From positions 62,001 to 126,000 of the forward strand of contig JADPYG010000094.1 of assembly GCA_017654735.1 (NCBI GenBank): a stretch of DNA of 64,000 nt, given 5' to 3'. The DNA is from Vishniacozyma victoriae (Eukaryota > Basidiomycota > Tremellomycetes > Tremellales > Bulleribasidiaceae). Positions 47,347 to 59,753 of the stretch are shown one piece after another. Below the pieces are notes generated by a model that had not been told where the DNA came from, did no database searches, and was given only the letters and a program-made list of their open reading frames with translations. Made by a program: the position numbers and the translations under genes. Position 1 is the stretch's first letter. Each line of letters begins with the position of its first letter.

Positions 47347-48397
47347 ATGCCGATCGGTGTACCCCTCATCATTTGCGGCTCGATAGCCCTAGTCGGATCA
47401 GGATACGCATTCAAGAAAGTGAGCTCACTATCTTATCCATGGTCCAGCTAACAGATAGCTCGTTTACGACCAACATCTAGCTCACTACATCGAGGCGTTT
47501 ATCGCTAATCATCTCCCTTCCTCTGAACCTCGACTCGCCGCCCCAGTAGCCTCTCGCTCAGATCACGAAGAACGATCTACAGGATCAACAAGCGCCTGGT
47601 CAAAGGGTTTCAACCGTCTTCGACGTCGGAAAGCCTCTCGAGAAGATGAGGAGCCTCTAATCTCTTTGGAAGAACGACCAACGCCCATTGACCTCCAAGG
47701 ATCCCGTACTCCACCACCAAGAGTCCCGTCGCCAGCTGTTCGTCCGACCCTTGCGCCATACGATCAAAAAGAACCAGAGAAGACAGATACGGAACCATTG
47801 TCTATGCTATATGAACACAGCGGCCCCAACTCTCATGACGACGAGATCAAATCATCCATCTTCAACATCCCATCATTATCAAATCAGTCGGGCAATGTAT
47901 TCGGAGAACGACAATTACAACCACCAAATCAGGACGCCGGACCATCAGGGACATTCTCATTCCTCTCCCTCAGTCAGGTCTCGAGCCCAGAAGCCCCGGC
48001 TGCGATGTTGGATTCGATGACTTTCTCGCATCTCGGGTCGGGAATTGGTAGCTCGATCGTTGGAACAAGTGAGGATGGTGTCGAATCCAGGGAGAGGGAT
48101 AGAAGGGATGAAATCATGTCTATGCCTGATACGGGATATAGCACAGAGGCATTCTCGAACCTCTCCTCCCCCAGATCTGGATATCGATCACCACCAAGCG
48201 GTGAAAGGAGGCAGACTGGCGGTTCGAGCTCGGGCGGAACTGGAGGAAGAAGGGAAGAAGGAGGTGGACTCGGACTAGCAGTAGAGGATCTTGGGATGTC
48301 GTTCGTCCCCCTGAGACGACAGGCGAGCGTGGTCAGTATGAGTGAGAGTGTGGGAGGAAGCGACTGGGAGAGGATCAGCGTAGCGCGATCCACCTAG
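47347..48397 (+). CDS. Hypothetical membrane-anchored, largely disordered protein
   Basis: Two exons (47347-47418, 47459-48397) joined by a 40-base intron give 336 residues. The first exon is almost entirely one hydrophobic helix (PLIICGSIALVGSGYAF) followed by lysines, a signal anchor. The next part, LVYDQHLAHYIEAFIANHL, could be a short amphipathic helix, then basic RLRRRKASR. The remaining ~240 residues are rich in Ser, Pro, Gly and Glu with a likely disordered character (SSSGGTGGRREEGGGLG). The end VPLRRQASVVSMSESVGG and SDWERI reads like a conserved linear motif containing possible kinase sites (RRQAS). I do not recognise the family; it could be an organelle outer-membrane or ER protein with a cytosolic tail. 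Confidence 0.75.
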
Positions 48398-48606
48398 GTC
48401 AGGGGTCCGACAAGGCTGACAAGGGCGGTGAAGGCGATAAAGATTATCCAGATCAGAAAGAAGGACTTCACCAGGGAGTCATGTAGGATTAAGAACTTCG
48501 GAAGAAATGGACCTGCTGGCGGGTCATGGGAATACATTGGTGTTCGCTGATTCTAATGTACAATCTATTTTATCTATCTGTATGTTGTGTTGGTATGTAT
48601 ACACGA

Positions 48607-50810
48607 TCATTCCAAAGTGATTGATGTCCGAGGCATTCGGACGAAGAGAAGTAAGATGAAACCGACTATTGCTATACCCTACTGATTAGCTCATATACCA
48701 CTGACAGGCTGCCTCTTCTCCTTTTCGTCCTCCACAATCACGGCATCTCTTCTTCTTCAGGTTGATGTATGATGATAGAGATAGAGGAGGATACCAAGAG
48801 AATAAAGAAGGAAAGAGAAGAAGACTTACCCCATTGGCTAGGAATACAGCTGTTGGATATCCTTTTTCTGATAATAGGGAGAATATGAATCCAAACAGTG
48901 AAATTGTGGATACTTGCGCTTGTCGTCAGTCTTTTCACCTCTCTCGATCCTCATTGATTGCATTCATTGTATTGTATCGCCCAGCGATTGTAGGAGATAG
49001 CTCGGGGAAGAGAGAGAATGAATGAAGGATAAGAAATGGTATGGTAAATTGAACAGAGGACGTACCAAGTTTCTCAACCAACGCAATCCCACTCAAAGCA
49101 TCGGCCTTTTCTTCCCCACCCACCAAGTCCATGACCACACCCTTAACGGCACTCCCAGTCCCACTCGCAAAAGGTAAGACGCCAGCAGCAATATAAATAT
49201 GCGTTCCACTCGACGCAAAAGTGACAAGTGAAGTAAGAAGACCATCTAAGAAAATCGAAAATTGAAGGAAGAGTAGATCGAACGCTGAACCATGTTGAGT
49301 ATCTGTTGGTTGTTCTACTGGTTCGGAAGTAGGTGGAAGGAGGTTGGATGGGTGACCTTCGATAGGTTCGGGTTCTTCGATTGGCGGTTGCGGGGGTAGT
49401 GGGGTGTGGGTGGGTGATAACCATTTCCTGCCTGATGCTATGATTCGGGGGAAGAGGATTGAGAGGAAGAATGCCCTCATTGATAGGTTCAATGACTGTC
49501 ATCAGCTCCATCCTCGCATGTCCCTTCGATATCCCATGCCTCCCTGATTCCTTGAGGCCCCGATCAGACCCGATACCATCTATGCCGACCAGTGAGATGC
49601 TGCTACTGCAGCTGTAGACTCACCAACATCAACCCACTATCTCCCGGTCTAAATCCAAAAACGTTCGTAGCAACCAACTGCAACCCCATCCCCACATATC
49701 CAGTAGCTAGGACACTAAAGAAAGCCCCACTCGCGAGGAAAAATAGATTGAAATCCCATTGCCCCTTTCCGTCCACCATTTTCCGTTTCGGGATGAAGAT
49801 TTTCAAAGGCGTCAAGAGCGATTGTTTCTTTTTCTTTGGATCTGTTTCAGTTGTCGAAGGTGATGTGAGGGGAGGGGTTGGATCGATGTATGGTAAGAAG
49901 AGTGCTGCGAATATGGTTGTGAATACCAACAAGAGGAAAGCGATTTGAAAGGGGAGTAACATCCCGCCGTAATCGAATGCCATTCCTCCAACTATCCGTC
50001 AGCTACGTCCACCTCAGGCTCTCCCACGATGGCTCGGCAACTCACAGATGTATCCCAAAGCAGCACCCAACATCCTCACACCCAGCAAAACACCAAACAT
50101 CCCAGTCCTCTCCTCCCCAACACATAACTCAGCAATATAAGCCATACTCGCAAGCTCATATCCACCCCCAGAACCAAGGACATTAATCAGTTGGGTAATT
50201 GTGATCATGGTAATCCCGAATGAACCACCGATTGAGAGTGCGTATATTTGAGTTAGGGAGCGTAGGGAAGCCCAGAAGGTTTGTTGAGTCATTGAGGTTT
50301 TTATACCGAATTTCTTGAACCAGTGTGAAGTTACGAAGAGGTTTAAGATCGCTGAATATCAGCTGATTCTTCGTGTAGTCAAAGCCGACGAAAGTGTGTA
50401 GAGTCGTATTACAGGTGATAATTTACGGGGATAGTGTACTCAGGACACCGAGAAGTAGGATAAGAGGGTGACGTACAGCAGAAAGTAGTCATGGTAGACA
50501 TGATAGCAATAGCCCTTGCTGTGCGACCTTCAATGACAGGTATAGAGCATCTATCCTTTCCACCGCTCATCATTCCAGGTCCGTCTCCGTCTGCAATGCC
50601 ATAGTCAGACCCAGAAGATCCATTATAATGAGGATGATCATAGTAGTCGTCACATGTCATCACTCTAAAAGCGTAAATCAAGGATGTCTGGGTAAAAGCG
50701 AAAGAAGCAGCGGAAACCAAAGCGACAAAGAGGACCCGTCGAATTGGGGAGAAGTATGCGATTTTGTACACATGATCTTCTTTCGGTAACAGAACATCGG
50801 TCTCGGACAT
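48607..50810 (-). CDS. MFS transporter of unknown substrate
   Basis: Polytopic major-facilitator protein. Six exons (50810-50477, 50351-50046, 49991-49624, 49495-49066, 48912-48830, 48678-48607) join in phase to 530 residues. The start MSETDVLLPKEDH precedes helix 1; a long luminal loop (TCDDYYDHPHYNGSSGSDY) follows it. ELASMAYIAELCVGEERTGMFG and GVRMLGAALGYI form the MFS motif region of helices 4-5, and a charged cytosolic loop with KKKKQSLLTPLKIFIPKR divides the halves. This layout recalls SLC46/proton-coupled folate-type fungal transporters more than sugar permeases, but the substrate cannot be told. All five introns after exon 1 except one exceed 120 bases. An upstream in-frame ATG exists 120 bases earlier but lacks support. 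Confidence 0.85.
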
Positions 50811-51430
50811 GGTCCCAAGTCTATAAGGGTAGGGTATGAATGATAATGTAATTGATAGAACCAAGGATGATAAGGCAGAAGCTAAAATGTGGTCATGGTT
50901 ACGCCATCGGAGATGACCGAAGGTGGTCACGTGAGTAATTGAGTATGGCGGATAGATCCAGCAAATGTTGAAGGTCGTTCGGGCATGAGGTGAGGTCGAG
51001 ACCTGATAGACGAGAGACGAGCTGAATTTCCCAACTGAGACTACAGGTAGAGATCCGAGCTTGACGACGTGGATCCGCCGTGCTCCGGAGAGTGGTCGGT
51101 CAACCGTGTGTACGACGAGTACTGCATCGCATAACCAATTTTACTTACTCTTTGAATCTCAAATCCGTCCCACGTTTCGCATCACCACTCTAATTGCCCA
51201 CAGTCCTTCTCCCAGCCGGTATGACTCAGCTCGGAAAACTATGGCGCCTGATATACTTTACTCGGTAATTTCTCCACGACTTAAATTGGAGCCATCCGGC
51301 TCGTCCTTAAATAAATACTCTTGAATCAAGTTCTCAGTCTCAAAACATCTGGTCGGGGCGCGACCGATCAGGGCGCATCGACTACCAAGTTTCAGCCTGA
51401 AGTCATAGCATGAATATGTGGAATGGGAGC
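50811..51430. other. Intergenic region
   Basis: This 620-base stretch contains the MFS promoter and the 3' flank of the small hypothetical gene. I see no RNA gene or repeat. Confidence 0.45.
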
Positions 51431-51871
51431 TCACGCCTTGATTTGTTCACGGGTCACATACTCCTTCTGCTCCTCCTGGAGTCCATCCCCTTCAATCAAA
51501 AAGGTGTTATCCTCGTATCCACGCTTGTAATCATTCAGACTTTGTTGCAACAGATCGGCCTGTTTCCTCAAACCGTCCATCTCCTCCTTCCTGGATTTAC
51601 CAGCTCCATTTGTCTCTTCCGTTTCGATGAAGCTCAAGAGTTGTGACCTTGTTCGAGAGACCGCCCGCTGTATTTGGGACGCCTCCATCCACATGAGGGA
51701 TGGTACATTGGACCAGCCTGGTCTGACTGTAAGAGTGAGATTTTGATTGGGTGGGTAGCCTGGTTCAACAGTTGATATTGAGCCGGTCACAGAGGTACCA
51801 CCGGGCTTTTTGATAAATTCTGCAAGACTGACGAGGCTGACACTGTCTGAAGAACCGTTGAGTGGCTCCAT
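51431..51871 (-). CDS. Small hypothetical coiled-coil protein
   Basis: Single open frame of 146 residues starting at 51871 (MEPLNGSSDSVSLVSLAEFI). The first half is neutral (GSISTVEPGYPPNQNLTLTV); the second is charged and helical (QIQRAVSRTRSQLLSFIETE, EEMDGLRKQADLLQQSLNDY), suggesting a coiled coil. The family is not recognised. The stop codon overlaps a good splice donor (AAGGC|GTGAGC); if used, a 45-base intron ending CTTCAG would replace the last residue and add about 45 codons down to a TAA near 51281, so the true end is uncertain. Confidence 0.55.
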   Translation of the reverse strand: MEPLNGSSDSVSLVSLAEFIKKPGGTSVTGSISTVEPGYPPNQNLTLTVRPGWSNVPSLMWMEASQIQRAVSRTRSQLLSFIETEETNGAGKSRKEEMDGLRKQADLLQQSLNDYKRGYEDNTFLIEGDGLQEEQKEYVTREQIKA

Positions 51872-53127
51872 TGTGATGATGTGTGCTGGTGTTGGTTTAG
51901 GATGTTAAGACGAGAGAGATAGAAATGATGGCGAAAAAGAGAGGAAGATTCGCCTTCAAATGTGTTACATCAATATCGTACACTGAATCAAAGGGAGGAC
52001 GTCGACTCCACCAATCAAAGGAATTGACAGGGGCTCATACTAGCTTGACCGGTAGAACCTTTCAGCCTGTGAACCGTAAAGCCAAGGAGCACCTGGAGCA
52101 ATCATCGAAGGGGGGTACAAACCTGAAACGCCAGTGCGCATTGATCTATATCGTTGGTCACGGAGAGTCGGGGTATGGTAGATGCTCATCGTAGGCTCTC
52201 GTACCCGTATATGCACCAAGCCGACGGGTGAGGTGCCGACATGAAAGGATCAGTGAATTTCGGATGATTGTGGTTGCTGACGGCCTCGTCTCAAGCCACT
52301 AATTTCGAATACGTCGATGGTCGATCATGTCTGATGTCCATCGTCGACGACAGAGTTCTATTGTTGCCGCTATACTCGAGCGCCTATTGTCATTGTTGTT
52401 GGACCATCTAGTCCAATCGGAATGGGGAGTAATGTCATGTTTGCGTCACCCTTACCGTTAGTCCCAGTGTTCGTCTTGCAATCGCTGTACCGTCTTCACG
52501 CAGGAATAACCTCCGATAACCGTCGCAAGTAAAGGTGACCGCCGACAAAGTTGCTTGGCGACAACTTACACCTCGTGAGTTTCCGCCAAGCTTCCTTTTC
52601 AATTCCGGGAGGCTTGCTCCGATGAGTCATTACTGTTGAAAGTGATGAGTCATGTATGTGGGGAGCGTTGGGAATAAAACAACTCTTCAGTCATCATTGT
52701 TATTCGCCGACTTGACCCAGCACCGGCGCCGAGAAGCCGATCGCGGTACTTTAATTGGACAGCACATAATTCATGGGCCGTCTATAACCCGTTCTTATTC
52801 TAGAAGAATGGCAAAGAAGAGAACAAGATGCTTCAGGTCGGAAAACGGAGAAAACGCCAAGTGACCGATCAGGGTTTTGTATCACTTGGCGCTTTTGAAA
52901 CCGTGACCCCCCTGGACATCATGACCTCGCCCAATCCCTCATCAATGATGGTTATGAGCGGGATTGCGAGTGGGGCACATTGACTCCGGCTCGGGGCAAA
53001 TGGGGTTTCTGAGCGGTATAACAAAATAACAAATGGCCCGACTATAGCCTCTTGCCGTTTCTGTTCTATTAAATATAAATGCCCCTTGTCTCCTTACCAT
53101 AGAGCCCGCGTACATCCCACACTTACG
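51872..53127. other. Intergenic region upstream of second sugar permease
   Basis: About 1.26 kb without a supported gene. A TATTAAATATAAATGCC box near 53068 lies 60 bases before the permease start and is a good TATA candidate. The sequence CCGGCGCCGAGAAGCCGATCG near 52722 is GC-rich, otherwise unremarkable. Confidence 0.5.
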
Positions 53128-55444
53128 ATGAGCGACAACAAATTCAACGAGATTGAAATGTCGGAAGACAAAAACACAGCACGACACCTCGACCATCGAG
53201 ATGAAGGAACACGAGTGGGAAATATAGCAATAACACCCCACATGACGGCGGAGGAGAAACAAGCTGCTATTAAGCTTGCTAATGAAGCGGATCCGGGACC
53301 TTCTATTACTAGTTGGAGATATTTCAAGTTCCTAATTACTGCTTTCTTGGTCATTCTGAATTCCGGAGATAACGGTACGCCATGCGCCATTCACTCTGCC
53401 CTTTGGTTTCCCGCAGCAACGAGCGAATGAGCTGATAGTAGGATTCGACGGTACGGTCATGAGCTCAGTCAATTCAATGGAACAATTTCAAACCTACTTT
53501 GGTTTGCCGGGACCTTTAGCAGGAGGTACTTCTCTCGTCTTTGTAGGTCATCATCCTGTTTTCCACTTGATTACCCTTCACCGCTCTTTCAGAACAACAC
53601 GCTGAGAACTTCCAATTACTTGTTTTCAAGATTGGTCATTCACCTGGAAGAGACTGACAAATAGGGGATGTACACCCTCGGAGGAGTTTGCGCTTTCTTT
53701 CCAAATATTTACCTCCCAGACAAGTTCGGAAGGCGATGGGCCATGTTCATAGCCAATCTCATTCAAGTGTAAGTATTTCCCCTTGACTCCAACATCTCTC
53801 CTTCTATGCTACAACATCTCCAACCCAGTTCGTACAAGGATTACATCCATCATCTGTGAAACCAAATCCTATACTAGCTAAACTGATATCAGAACCGGAG
53901 CAATCATCACGGCAAATGCTTTGAACATGGGCATGCTCCTATTTGGCCGATTCATCACCGGTCTTGGGACTGCTGCCTCTGCTACTGCCGCCAAGAGTTA
54001 TTTAGCTGAGGTTACCCCAAATAGAAGTAGGGGTAGGTATATGGGGATTCAAAATTCGTTCTATTACGTTGGCCAAATTCTTGCTACTGGTATAACTGTA
54101 CGTCTGTGACCACCTCATCTCTCTCATCCTGACCCATTCATTACTCTACTTTATGATGGACTTGCCTTGAGACGAGTATTGATGTTAGATCCCCCTTGGT
54201 CTACTGCAAAACAACAATTCCTGGCGGATCCCATTCGGTATCCAATGCGTTCCAGGAGGTACCAATATGCTGTTCATCCTATTCTGCTGGGAATCTCCAC
54301 GATGGCTATATGCCCGAGGTCGAAAAGAAGAAGCACGAAGGGTTTTGGCAGAATTTCACACCCGGGATGGAGATTTACATTCACCCATTGTGGAAATTGA
54401 AATTGCTGAATTCGAAGAGAACATTTCGTTGGAAGGTGGTGATAAAAGGTTCTGGGACTTTAAATGCTTGTTTAAGGATTTTGGAAGTCGATATAGGTTT
54501 GGATTATGTGTTCTTGTCTCTATTTGGGGTCAATTGTCGGGAAATGGTCTCGTTACATGTGAGTCGTGATTCCCCCTATCTTCCTCCCCTTTCCTCTACC
54601 TCGTCCCTCTTCTTCACCTTACTCGATTGGAACTGTGTCCATGTGAAGAGTAGCGTTGACGGCAGACTTTCTCCCCGCCCTCCTTGGTCTAGCTGGAATC
54701 ACCGATACAAATCGACAGCGAGAATTGAATCTAGTCAACTCGGTGACATCCATGATCGGAGCCCTCACCGGATCAGCCATAATCGACCATGTCGGACGCC
54801 GAAAGTTGATGTTGTTCGCCTCATGCTCAGCAATGATCGGGATGCTTATTGTCGGTGGACTATTGTCACCCGCAGGAGAGGATAACAGTATCCGAGCAAA
54901 TGCTGGTATCTCCTTTATCTGTATGTCGTTCTGATATCACGTGGGTAGTACTGAATAATAGTCTTGTTCATGGTATTCTTTTCGTTCGGATGGACCCCGT
55001 TGCAAGGTCTATATCCCGCCGAAGTACTTGCGTACGAGAATCGAGCCAAGGGTTTAGCACTGCAAGGCTGGTGTACTAGTGCAGCTTCTCTGATCAATAC
55101 TTTCGGAATGCCGATCGCTTTGAGGGATATCGGATATATCAGTAAGCCCGGTTTACTGCATGGTGCAATCGTGGCTGATCCCAGATTACTTCATTTTCTT
55201 CGCCTGGGATGTGGTAGGTGTAGTGGTAATCTACTTGTTTGTCGTCGAGACCAAGCAGGTAAGTACTCTCAGCATAAAGAGGTTCAGTTCTGACCGCCAG
55301 TTGTCTCTCGAGGAAATCAATGAGGTCTTTGATAGCCGACATCCCAAAGCGAGATCCTTCGAGCTGGCTAAAGATGCTCGAACTCGAGCTGCGGAGCAGA
55401 AACAGCGAGTCGAAGCACTTGCTACGGGTGTACAAAGCGGATAG
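53128..55444 (+). CDS. MFS sugar transporter (lactose permease-like)
   Basis: Plasma-membrane sugar symporter. Nine exons (53128-53374, 53442-53542, 53665-53768, 53893-54097, 54189-54558, 54666-54920, 54962-55141, 55185-55258, 55301-55444) give 559 residues. Start chosen at MSDNKFNEIEMSED, the later of two in-frame ATGs, because the charged N-terminal tail of this subfamily begins so. Motifs: LPDKFGRRWAMF after helix 2, GRFITGLGTAASATAAKSYL, AEVTPNRSRGRYMG, PESPRWLYARGRKEEARRVL, DHVGRRKLMLFAS and YPAEVLAYENRAKG. The C-terminal tail (SLEEINEVFDSRHPKA) is typical of the LAC/cellobiose-permease group. Substrate is inferred as a disaccharide. It is far (12 kb) from the GH1 cluster and stands alone. 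Confidence 0.9.
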
Positions 55445-56104
55445 TGGAGCTAAGTCGCCGTAATTCTAAAAATGGTCGTATGCAAAGCGGATCGCATTTC
55501 CCGCAGATCTACGTACAAGCTTTCAAGGCGGTCAAGCCAGCGCATGTGATTCGTTGAGGCGATGCTATATGCGTATGCATCCGTGACTAGTTCCTCGGCA
55601 CCAATGAGCCACATGGTCATGGTGTGACTCACAGTTTCGGCATGGCTGTCTCGCTTTTCCTAGTTTATGCCGATCACCGGTTCTTGACTGACGATCTCAA
55701 TTTGTGGAGAATATGGAGATACAGTGCTTACCTTTGATCTGGCGTCATTTACACACAGTTTACCCTGAAGTCAGTGGATTCGGTGGCCCCTTGGGTAGAT
55801 CATTGTCCGATCGCTGCTCTTGCCCCATTTACTTTTGATCGTTTACCCTGAGCAATCTGTTGAATAACTCTAATTTACCCTCAATCGAATCTCCACCAAC
55901 GTCATGACGCCGGATTCCGTTTTCTCAAAAAGAGGTGGTGTATCCTGGTTCTCATACCACTTTGTCTCAGCGATTATTAGTCATCTCTCACATACGTCTC
56001 AAAAAAAGCTGCATTGCGCCCACATATTCGCTGGTCTAGATACACTCAGCTATCAACCAATCAATACCCACCTCTGAGATCGACCCACGCATAAGTCGCC
56101 CAAC
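55445..56104. other. Intergenic region upstream of the aquaporin
   Basis: About 660 bases without a recognisable gene. GTTTACCCTGA occurs twice (about 55759 and 55841) with two further TTACCCT words nearby, a short dispersed repeat of unknown meaning. Confidence 0.5.
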
Positions 56105-57401
56105 ATGCTCATCAAGAAACACAAATTCGACAAGCAGACCTTCATGGATGACATCAAGCTGGACTTGGTAGCTGCTGCCGTGAGTCATTGACAGTCGTTC
56201 GTATGTATACCTGCTGACGATCCAGGGAGAGTTCATCGGGACAGTAAGCAAACGCGTCATGTCAAGACGCAATCAACTAACCACCTAGATCTCCTTCCTC
56301 TTCTTCTCCCTTGGAGTAAGCCTTCCTTTTCCTGACTTGCCCTCAATACTGATGAATTAGGCAGTTCAAGTAGCTGGAGCTTCCAACAACTCTCTAGAAG
56401 AAGCCTCAGGAACGACACCACAAGGAACAGCTACTCAAAACCTCCTAGTAAGCTGACGCTCCCCAGCTTGTCGTGGGCCAGCTGATTCCTAGACTTACTA
56501 CTACATCTCGTGCTCCTTTGGTTTCTCGCTGGTTGCCAATGCTTTCGGTCAGTCATCTAATCCTTCTCGCGTGAGCATAACATTGACAAGGTAGTGTTTT
56601 ACCGATTCACCGGATCTATCTTCAACCCCTCGGTCTCACTCGCATTGTGTATAGTCGGAGCGATCAAGCCAGTCCGGTTCCTTCGTAAGCTTTCAAACCC
56701 CTTGATTCGACTGTGCTGACGATCAGTGGTATCTCTCGGTCAGATGTTGGGTGGTATCGTCGCCGCTGCTCTCCTCGATGCCCTCACACCAGGCCAACTA
56801 TCCGTCGGTGTCTCGCTTGGTCAGGGAGCAAGCAGGACACAGGGGTGAGTTCTACAATGTGTACTTATAACTGACATTAGTCTATTTATCGAAGCATTTG
56901 CTACCGCCAGTTTGACTATTGCTGTTCTCATGCTCGCTGCTGGTGAGCTCTCCTCTCCTCGCTCGGGACCCGCTGACAGTATCCAGAGAAGAATCGATTG
57001 ACCCCTCTTGCTCCCCTCGGATTCGGTCTCATCTTGTTCGTCGTCATGATGATGTCGGTCGCATACACCGGTGGTGCAGTCAAGTATGTCCTCCACTCCA
57101 TACCCAGTCAACACGCTAATAATTAGTACCGCACGTGCATTCGGCCCAGCCGTTGTCGAGGGATTCCCCAACTACCACTGGATCTACTGTATGTACCTCC
57201 CACCGTCCATGATATGAAGCTGACACAACAGGGCTCGGACCAACCCTCGGTTCCTTATTGGCAACTGCCTTCTTTTACTTCCTCAAGACCATCAAGTACT
57301 GGTACGTCCATCATCTCTTTTCCATCATGAAGGATAGAGCTGATGCATGCAGGCAGGTCAACCCTAACCAGGATTCTACCGATGTCAGCCACTCCATCTA
57401 A
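56105..57401 (+). CDS. Aquaporin (MIP family) with altered NPA boxes
   Basis: Six-helix water (or small solute) channel. Twelve exons, several tiny (56105-56179, 56226-56243, 56289-56315, 56361-56447, 56493-56547, 56595-56684, 56727-56844, 56881-56942, 56987-57083, 57127-57188, 57232-57301, 57353-57401), join in phase to 269 residues. The two pore half-helices read GSIFNPSVSLAL and GGAVNTARAFGPAVV, so the NPA boxes are NPS and NTA; the selectivity-filter Arg after the second box is kept. GEFIGT in helix 1, GQMLGGIVAAALLD, YTGGAVNTAR and HWIYWLGPTLGSLLA are aquaporin landmarks. The short tails resemble orthodox fungal aquaporins more than long-tailed Fps1-type glycerol channels. The changed boxes may alter selectivity. 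Confidence 0.9.
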
Positions 57402-57809
57402 ACGTCTCATACCGAGACATCCCAATCATAGCCCTCCTTATAATACAGTGCATAGTGTTACTCAGTTACTTAACGATGTTGATAGATCCATGCATACACA
57501 TATTGCGCCTCCATCTGTTAGCGTCCTGAGCGCCTTGGATGTACCATACTCTCTGGCCGTCGTGTATAGGCAGTTCGTACTAGGGGATATTAAGATTCAG
57601 GGCAAGTCTTCGCCAAGATCGGACCGGTCTTTTCGGGAACACCGTTCAGTACATCTCTTCATCTTTCAATTAGCTATCTCTTGAATCACATTCATACAAA
57701 GTCGACAGGGCAATATCATCGGTAGTACTACGACCCATTGTAGCCGACTAGACGCTGTGACACCAAGAGATGTAGCTCGAAAGCCAGGTGACTCCCATCA
57801 TATTTTAAG
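57402..57809. other. Intergenic region between aquaporin and RCH1-like gene
   Basis: A 114-codon open frame overlaps the aquaporin end but has no protein-like features and is on the same strand as the last exon; I treat the 408 bases as 3' flank and promoter. Nothing else was seen. Confidence 0.5.
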
Positions 57810-59125
57810 ATGCAGCCAGTCGAACCGACAGCATCGCAAGTCGCCATAGCCGGCGTAGAATCGCTACCCACCCCCGCGCAAGACACCCGAACACCTAGAC
57901 GCTGGCTGCTCATACTCAAGACGATCACCTCATTCTTGCTCGACCAATGGCTTCTCCTCGCCATGGGATTGCTCATTCTCTTGGCATACTTTTTCCCAAG
58001 CGTCGGGAAGCGCGGAGGACACATTCGATCCGAATATACTATCACCTACGGCGCTGTCGCTTTAATCTTTCTCTGCTCCGGTCTCACCCTTCCATTCGAT
58101 AAACTAGTCAAGCATGCGCGAAATATCCGCCTACATATAATTGTTCAAATCACTTCGTTCCTCATTACTTCCTCCGTCTTTTTCGCCATAGCATGTGCAG
58201 CCTCGACAAATGCGTCCATCGAAATCAGTATACTCGTTGGATTTATCGCAACGGGATGTCTTCCTACAACCATCAACTCGAATGTTGTCATGACTCGCCA
58301 AGCCGGTGGTGACGTCGCAGCGACTATGGTGTCTGTGACGGTGGGTAACCTTCTCGGGCCATTCATTACACCACTATTGATGGCCAAACTCTACCTTCCA
58401 GCGACATCTCAATTTTCCGAATGGCTCCCTGCTGAAGCTCTAAACAATCTCCCAGCACTCTACAAAAACGTCATGTTTCAAATGGGACTCAGCGTATATC
58501 TACCCCTTGTCGTCGGTCAGATATTGCGAGCAATATGGACAAAGAAAGTAGAATGGATAGCTGTAAAATTCAAACTGGGCAAGGTCGGCTCAGTGTGTCT
58601 ACTGGCACTGGTTTGGTAAGCCAAGCTTGTCGATCACGTCGGTGGCTAATCAACAGGGCTACCTTCTGTACAGCCTTCGCTTCCGGAGCTCTCCAAACTA
58701 TGACACCTCCCACCGTCGCATTCATCATCATGATCAATTTCATCGTCTGTATCGCATTCACAATATTCTCATATTACTGTTCCCGACCGCCATCCTTCTT
58801 GAACAACCTATCCCCACGCATATTCCGCCAAATCAGCAAGGAAGAAACTATCGCAATATGTTTCTGTGCCCCCGGGAAAACCCAGGCACTGGGTATCCCG
58901 CTTATATCAGCGATGTATGCTTCGTCAGACGACCAAACGAGGGCGCTTATTCAGGTTCCGATGATTCTGTATACTGCCGAAAATATTCTTGTTGGCCAGG
59001 TGCTCGTTTGGTTGTTCAAGCGATGGATTGCAAAGGATCAGCGGGAGGATGAGGAGGTGTCAGTATCGGTCGAACCGGCTGGGGAAGAGATTGGTTCGGA
59101 ACAAGACGAAAAGTCATACAAGTAG
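57810..59125 (+). CDS. RCH1: RCH1/SLC10A7-like membrane protein (SBF-like family)
   Basis: Ten-helix plasma-membrane protein of the bile-acid:sodium symporter-like group; in Candida and baker's yeast Rch1 restrains calcium uptake, and human SLC10A7 does likewise. Two exons (57810-58615, 58657-59125) give 424 residues. Landmarks include FLLDQWLLLAMGLLILLAYF as helix 1, VALIFLCSGLTLPFDKL, FIATGCLPTTINSNVVMTRQ and AGGDVAATMVSVTVGNLLGP, the crossing-motif half-repeats of the fold, and AICFCAPGKTQALGIPLISA with an acidic cytosolic tail. Whether it transports an ion itself or regulates a channel is unsettled even in yeast. The start is supported by the short hydrophilic tail typical of family members. 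Confidence 0.9.
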
Positions 59126-59753
59126 ATCATGGACCGCATTTCAAGTCTCCACGGTATGCTATGGGCGATGGTGATCCGCAGAAGAGATTACAGGTACTGT
59201 GGCCGTATAGGCAAGAAATCATCGCCCTGAGGCGACGTCGACGCAACCTCGCCACCGTCTAAGCTATTCTCTCGTTGCATTTGTTGTATTTCCCCGCGAC
59301 GGAGTATCATATCCGCCGAAAGAGCATGTCGCATGCATGGAACATGCAGAACACCCTTTCAAGACGTCAATAGATGTCGCCATCGAGAATCAGAAGCACG
59401 AAATTCGCTAAAAATAAGCGAAAGAAGGCACCGAAATAGAGAAATTGCACCACATCACTTGGCGCCGGCGACATGTATTGTCGGCTGTCATTCACGTTGT
59501 TGATCACCCTGATATACTGATATATAGCCCCTACTGGTGGGTATCGCGCCGCATTCCTCGACTTGTGGTTACGCATGCTACCATATCCAATCGCTAGGTA
59601 CAGAGCCGCTTTGACCGCATGGAACATGCAATGAAGCCCATATCACGCGATATGAGATCTTGTTGGCGACTATTGGAGACGCTGAAAATTTCAGACATTG
59701 ATATATAACACTGCAGAAATGAGGTCAAGATACTTCCCAACCGCCTACCGAAA
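59126..59753. other. Intergenic region upstream of OPT gene
   Basis: This 628-base stretch holds the 3' flank of RCH1 and the OPT promoter. GATATATAACACTGCAG near 59700 is a TATA candidate 55 bases upstream of the ATG. No coding exon was found. Confidence 0.5.

Noticed and set aside
57343..57684. 113-codon open frame after the aquaporin
   Set aside because: It overlaps the last aquaporin exon in another frame and has random-looking composition.
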